Origin: CAVTSA01 sp963790575
GTDB lineage: Bacteria > Chloroflexota > Dormibacteria > Dormibacterales > Dormibacteraceae
NCBI GenBank assembly: GCA_963790575.1
Contig: CAWBPD010000008.1
Span: 155,600-219,599, forward strand
Direction of reading: 5' to 3'
Length of the DNA: 64,000 nucleotides
Shown here: positions 61,368 to 64,000 of the stretch, in pieces
How the letters are laid out: the number at the start of each line of letters is the position of its first letter
Numbering within the stretch: the first letter of the stretch is position 1
The notes under the pieces: model-generated
Told to the model about the DNA's origin: nothing
Databases searched by the model: none
What the model saw: the letters and a program-made list of their open reading frames with translations, nothing else
Made by a program: the position numbers and the translations under genes

Positions 61368-62264
61368 TCAGCGGCCGGCGAGACGCTCGACGACGGGGGC
61401 CAGTACGTCCATCAGCTCGTCCGCCACCAGCAGATAGGAGATACCGAGGCGGTCCCGTCGCCGGAGCAGCACCTCGCACATCTCCTCGGTGCTGCCGGTC
61501 ACGGCCGCCACCGAGCCGGCCGCGGCCAGGGCGGCGGCGTCCAGCCCCATGCGGGCGGAGACCTGCCGCGGGACCCGATCCCCGACCGCCATCAGGTTGA
61601 GGTTCAGCTCCAGCCGGTCGAACCGGGACCCTGCCGCCTGGCGGACCAAGGCCACCTTCTCGGCCGCGCCTTCCTCTGTTTCCGTGGGAGCCCAGCTGAA
61701 CGCGATGATGTCGGCCTCCCGCGCGGCCACCGAGAGCATGCGCGGCCCGATCCCGGCGATCAGGAGCGGCGGGTGAGGCTTCTGCGCCGGCACTGGCGAG
61801 ATTTGCGCCTCCGACACGGCGTAGTAGGGACCGGCAGCGGTCGCGGTCTGACCCGCCAGCAACCGCTTCAGCAGCGCCAGCGACTCGGCGAGGCGGTCCA
61901 CCCGCACGCGGCCACGGTCGAAGTCGATGCCAAGCATCCGGTTTTCGCCGGCAGAGTCCGGGCGGCCCGCCCCCAGTCCGAGCTCGAAGCGCCCATCGGA
62001 GAGCAGGTCGAGCGTGGCCGCGTCCTTGCCGAGCAGCACCGGGTTCCGGAAGTCGTTGGCAAGGACGTAGGTGCCGACGCGCAGCGTCCGGGTGCCGGCG
62101 GCCGCGACCGCGAGAGCGGGGAGCGGCGCCAGGGTGTATTCAAGGTTGTCGGGAACCACCAGCGTGGCGTAGCCGAGCGACTCGACACGCCGAGCCTTCT
62201 CGGCCCACTCGTGTCCGCTCCCGGCACCCGCGGCCACGACACCGAAACGGAAGGGATGGGTCAT
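61368..62264 (-). CDS. Luciferase-like (LLM) flavin/F420-dependent oxidoreductase
   Basis: 298 residues from ATG 62264, which overlaps the MFS stop. MTHPFRFGVVAAGAGSGHEW, ARRVESLGYATLVVPDNLEY, TLRVGTYVLANDFRNPVLLG KDAATLDLLSDGRFELGLGA and HPPLLIAGIGPRMLSVAARE ADIIAFSW are family blocks of the F420-type subgroup. It lies at the end of the cupin-MFS operon, suggesting a role in modifying a small molecule handled by the exporter. A longer frame to 63569 lies antisense-like over the MFS gene and is spurious. Confidence 0.92.
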   Translation of the reverse strand: MTHPFRFGVVAAGAGSGHEWAEKARRVESLGYATLVVPDNLEYTLAPLPALAVAAAGTRTLRVGTYVLANDFRNPVLLGKDAATLDLLSDGRFELGLGAGRPDSAGENRMLGIDFDRGRVRVDRLAESLALLKRLLAGQTATAAGPYYAVSEAQISPVPAQKPHPPLLIAGIGPRMLSVAAREADIIAFSWAPTETEEGAAEKVALVRQAAGSRFDRLELNLNLMAVGDRVPRQVSARMGLDAAALAAAGSVAAVTGSTEEMCEVLLRRRDRLGISYLLVADELMDVLAPVVERLAGR

Positions 62265-63742
62265 CCTAAGGCACCTCCTCGGAGGCCGGCCGGTGCCTGT
62301 GCCGGCCTCCCCGCGTTGATCAACAGCGCCGCCGCCACGGCCGCCGCCGTGAGGATCGCCGCCCCGCAGCCGGCGGCGACCGCGTATCCGTGGACCAGCC
62401 CCGCCGTCACTGAGGCGGCACCATGCAGGGCGAGGTATCCGGCGGTGGCCCCGGCCGCGATCGTGTTGAGCAGCGCGGCGCCGAGCGAACCACCGATCTG
62501 CGTGGCGGCGTTGGCCAGGGCGGAGCCCACCCCCGCCTGGCGCGGATGGAGGCCCAGTGTGGCGACGCTGAACGCGGGCACCATGAGGGCGGAGATGCCT
62601 GCGCCGAGCAGCACCTCGGCCGGCAGCACGTGGGTCAGGTAGCCGCCGCCACCCGGAATCAGGGTCAGGATCGCCATCCCCAGCGCCGCCACCAGCGCCC
62701 CCGGGGCCATGACGGCGCGCGGCGGCACGCGGGGCACCAGGCGGCTGACGACCGTCCAGGACACCAGCTGCGACGCGGCGGGCAGGGGCAGGAACGTGAG
62801 GCCGGCTTGCAGAGGCGTGTATCCGAGCACCTCCTGCAGGTAGTAGGTGAGGATGAGGTAGACCCCCGACATGCTCGCGACTCCCAGCCCGGCCGCCAGG
62901 TAGGCGCCGCCGCGTGTCCGGTCGAGCACGATCGAGAACGGCACCAGCGGAACCTCGCAGCGCTGCTCCCACAACACGAAGAGCACGAGGAGCAACACGC
63001 AGAGCCCCACCAGGGTGAGGACCGTCACCGAGCCCCAGCCCGCGCTCACCGCCTCCGAGCACGCGATGACGAGCGACGCCAGGCCGCCCGTCGCCAGCAC
63101 CAGTCCGAGGACGTCGAACCTGGTCCGGGGACGCCGTGGCGACGCCGGCGTGCGCACGGCGAGCCAGCCTCCGGCGGCCGCCAGCAGAGCGATCGGGACG
63201 TTGACGTAGAGACACCATCTCCAGGTCAGGTATTCGGCGACCACGCCACCCACGACCAGGCCGACAGCGGCGCCGGTGCCCGCGATGGTGCCGTAGATCG
63301 CGAACGCCTTGGCCCGCTCGTGCGGCTCGGTGAAGGTGACCGCGACCAGCGAGAGCACCGTCGGGGCGAGGAGGGCGGCGAATGCTCCCTGTGCCGCGCG
63401 GGCCGCGGCGAGGACCCAGAACACGGGCGCGACTCCCCCTGCCGCGGAGGCGGTGGCGAACCCGGCGAGCCCGACCAGGAATGCCGGCTTGCGCCCGATG
63501 GCGTCGGAGACCCGGCCTCCCAGCAGGAGCAAGCAGCCAAAAGCCAGCGCGTACGCAGTCAGCACCCACTGCCGCTCACCGTTCGAGGCTCCCAGCGCCC
63601 GCTGGGCGGAGGGCAGGGCGATGCTGACGATGGTGGCGTCGAGCGCGATCATCAGCTGGGCCAGTGCCATGAACGCGAGCGCCGTCCACCGACTCGAGAT
63701 CGTGGCCCGGAGCGGAGGGGAACCCGAGACTGCGGTCATCAT
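62261..63742 (-). CDS. MFS drug/multidrug exporter, DHA2 family (14 helices)
   Basis: 493 residues. The first helices carry LDATIVSIALPSAQRALGAS, the D-x3-VN(I)ALP-type motif D1 of drug:H+ antiporters, and GGRVSDAIGRKPAFLVGLAG, motif A. The fifth helix (GTGAAVGLVVGGVVAEYLTW RW) carries the antiporter motif C. About 14 hydrophobic segments are countable. The start is ATG 63742 (a second ATG follows), overlapping the cupin stop. Probably exports a toxic or secondary compound. Confidence 0.95.
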   Translation of the reverse strand: MMTAVSGSPPLRATISSRWTALAFMALAQLMIALDATIVSIALPSAQRALGASNGERQWVLTAYALAFGCLLLLGGRVSDAIGRKPAFLVGLAGFATASAAGGVAPVFWVLAAARAAQGAFAALLAPTVLSLVAVTFTEPHERAKAFAIYGTIAGTGAAVGLVVGGVVAEYLTWRWCLYVNVPIALLAAAGGWLAVRTPASPRRPRTRFDVLGLVLATGGLASLVIACSEAVSAGWGSVTVLTLVGLCVLLLVLFVLWEQRCEVPLVPFSIVLDRTRGGAYLAAGLGVASMSGVYLILTYYLQEVLGYTPLQAGLTFLPLPAASQLVSWTVVSRLVPRVPPRAVMAPGALVAALGMAILTLIPGGGGYLTHVLPAEVLLGAGISALMVPAFSVATLGLHPRQAGVGSALANAATQIGGSLGAALLNTIAAGATAGYLALHGAASVTAGLVHGYAVAAGCGAAILTAAAVAAALLINAGRPAQAPAGLRGGALG

Positions 63743-64000
63743 CTCGCCCGCTCCCGTGGTTCCAGCCACTCGGTCTCCATCTGCGCGCGGGTGTGGATGC
63801 AAACCATCTGGAGGGCTGTGGTGCCCGTGTTTTTGAAGCGGTGGGACTCACCTGCCGGCACGATGACGACGGACCCCGCCGATGCCGGCAGCGTGCGGTC
63901 GCCGGCTGTGAACGTCACCTCACCCTCCTGGACGATCCAGAGTTCGTCGTAGGGATGCCGGTGCAGAGCCGGTCCCTCCCCCGGCCGGGAACGGTCGAGG
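63739..64000 (-). CDS. Cupin-domain protein (5' end outside window)
   Basis: The last 86 codons are visible: GEGPALHRHPYDELWIVQEG EVTFTAGD forms cupin motif 1 with metal ligands H-x-H-x-E. SAGSVVIVPAGESHRFKNTG is motif 2 with the third His, and QMVCIHTRAQMETEWL follows. The TGA overlaps the MFS ATG (ATGA), making it the upstream gene of a cupin-MFS-LLM operon. Such cupins bind Fe/Mn and act as dioxygenases, isomerases or ligand sensors. The start lies past 64000. Confidence 0.92.
   Translation of the reverse strand, partial: LDRSRPGEGPALHRHPYDELWIVQEGEVTFTAGDRTLPASAGSVVIVPAGESHRFKNTGTTALQMVCIHTRAQMETEWLEPRERAR

Noticed and set aside
61368..63569. A 733-codon frame that would fuse an unknown domain to the LLM oxidoreductase
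   Set aside because: The upstream part is a shadow of the MFS gene. The LLM protein starts at 62264 with an ATGA overlap.

Overview
The window is very GC-rich (roughly 70% by eye). It uses many GTG starts and many 4-bp ATGA/GTGA gene overlaps. DUF222-HNH nucleases, F420-type luciferase-like oxidoreductases, a sortase-type LPxTG anchor remnant, paired UspA/CBS stress proteins and a CCA-encoded tRNA point to a high-GC, Gram-positive-like soil or subsurface bacterium (Actinomycetota, or a neighbouring lineage such as Dormibacterota/Chloroflexota). Nothing here fixes the species.

Positions 1-15235 (all minus strand) form one envelope and exopolysaccharide block. In transcription order it holds a giant repetitive surface protein, a second Pro/Ala/Val-rich membrane-anchored surface protein, a NarL-type response regulator, a beta-helix acyltransferase, a secreted GH5-like glycosidase, a Gfo/Idh/MocA sugar dehydrogenase, the initiating sugar-phosphate transferase, a Wzz-like chain-length protein with a dead kinase domain, a GT-B glycosyltransferase, and one uninterrupted frame that fuses a Wzy/O-antigen-ligase-like half to a Wzx-like flippase half. 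This is a Wzx/Wzy-type polysaccharide pathway next to repetitive wall or matrix proteins.

Positions 15.4-41.2 kb are a plastic island full of broken genes and IS remnants (IS3, ISL3, IS1595, IS256, IS21). Several intact genes inside it resemble the mycobacterial DosR dormancy regulon: an FMN-binding PNPOx-like protein, a short HPF-like protein, CBS-BON proteins, a PAS-PAS-GAF histidine kinase and UspA proteins. Other cargo is a DUF222-HNH nuclease, an EndoU-type nuclease with a coupled small gene (toxin/immunity candidate), two nearly identical VapBC-like modules 8 kb apart, and a Rieske oxygenase/reductase/HAD operon. A GNAT/acyl-CoA-synthetase gene appears to be split into two halves by a block of about 3.7 kb that carries an IS1595-type element with an 8-bp target duplication.

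Positions 41.2-64 kb are mostly intact genes: a SAM methyltransferase, a 1428-residue secreted purple-acid-phosphatase-like protein, tRNA-Val, a complete dipeptide/oligopeptide ABC transporter operon, a lipoprotein FKBP, adenosylhomocysteinase with an adjacent MerR regulator, a DUF488 protein, a 1022-residue sortilin/BNR-repeat protein, and a luciferase-like oxidoreductase/MFS exporter/cupin operon that runs off the right edge.

The most unusual non-coding signal is a dispersed family of 41-42-bp tandem repeats sharing the core GTTGGTGCACCWCCGGG. Three arrays (7.1, 57.9 and 61.2 kb) each lie just downstream of gene 3' ends.
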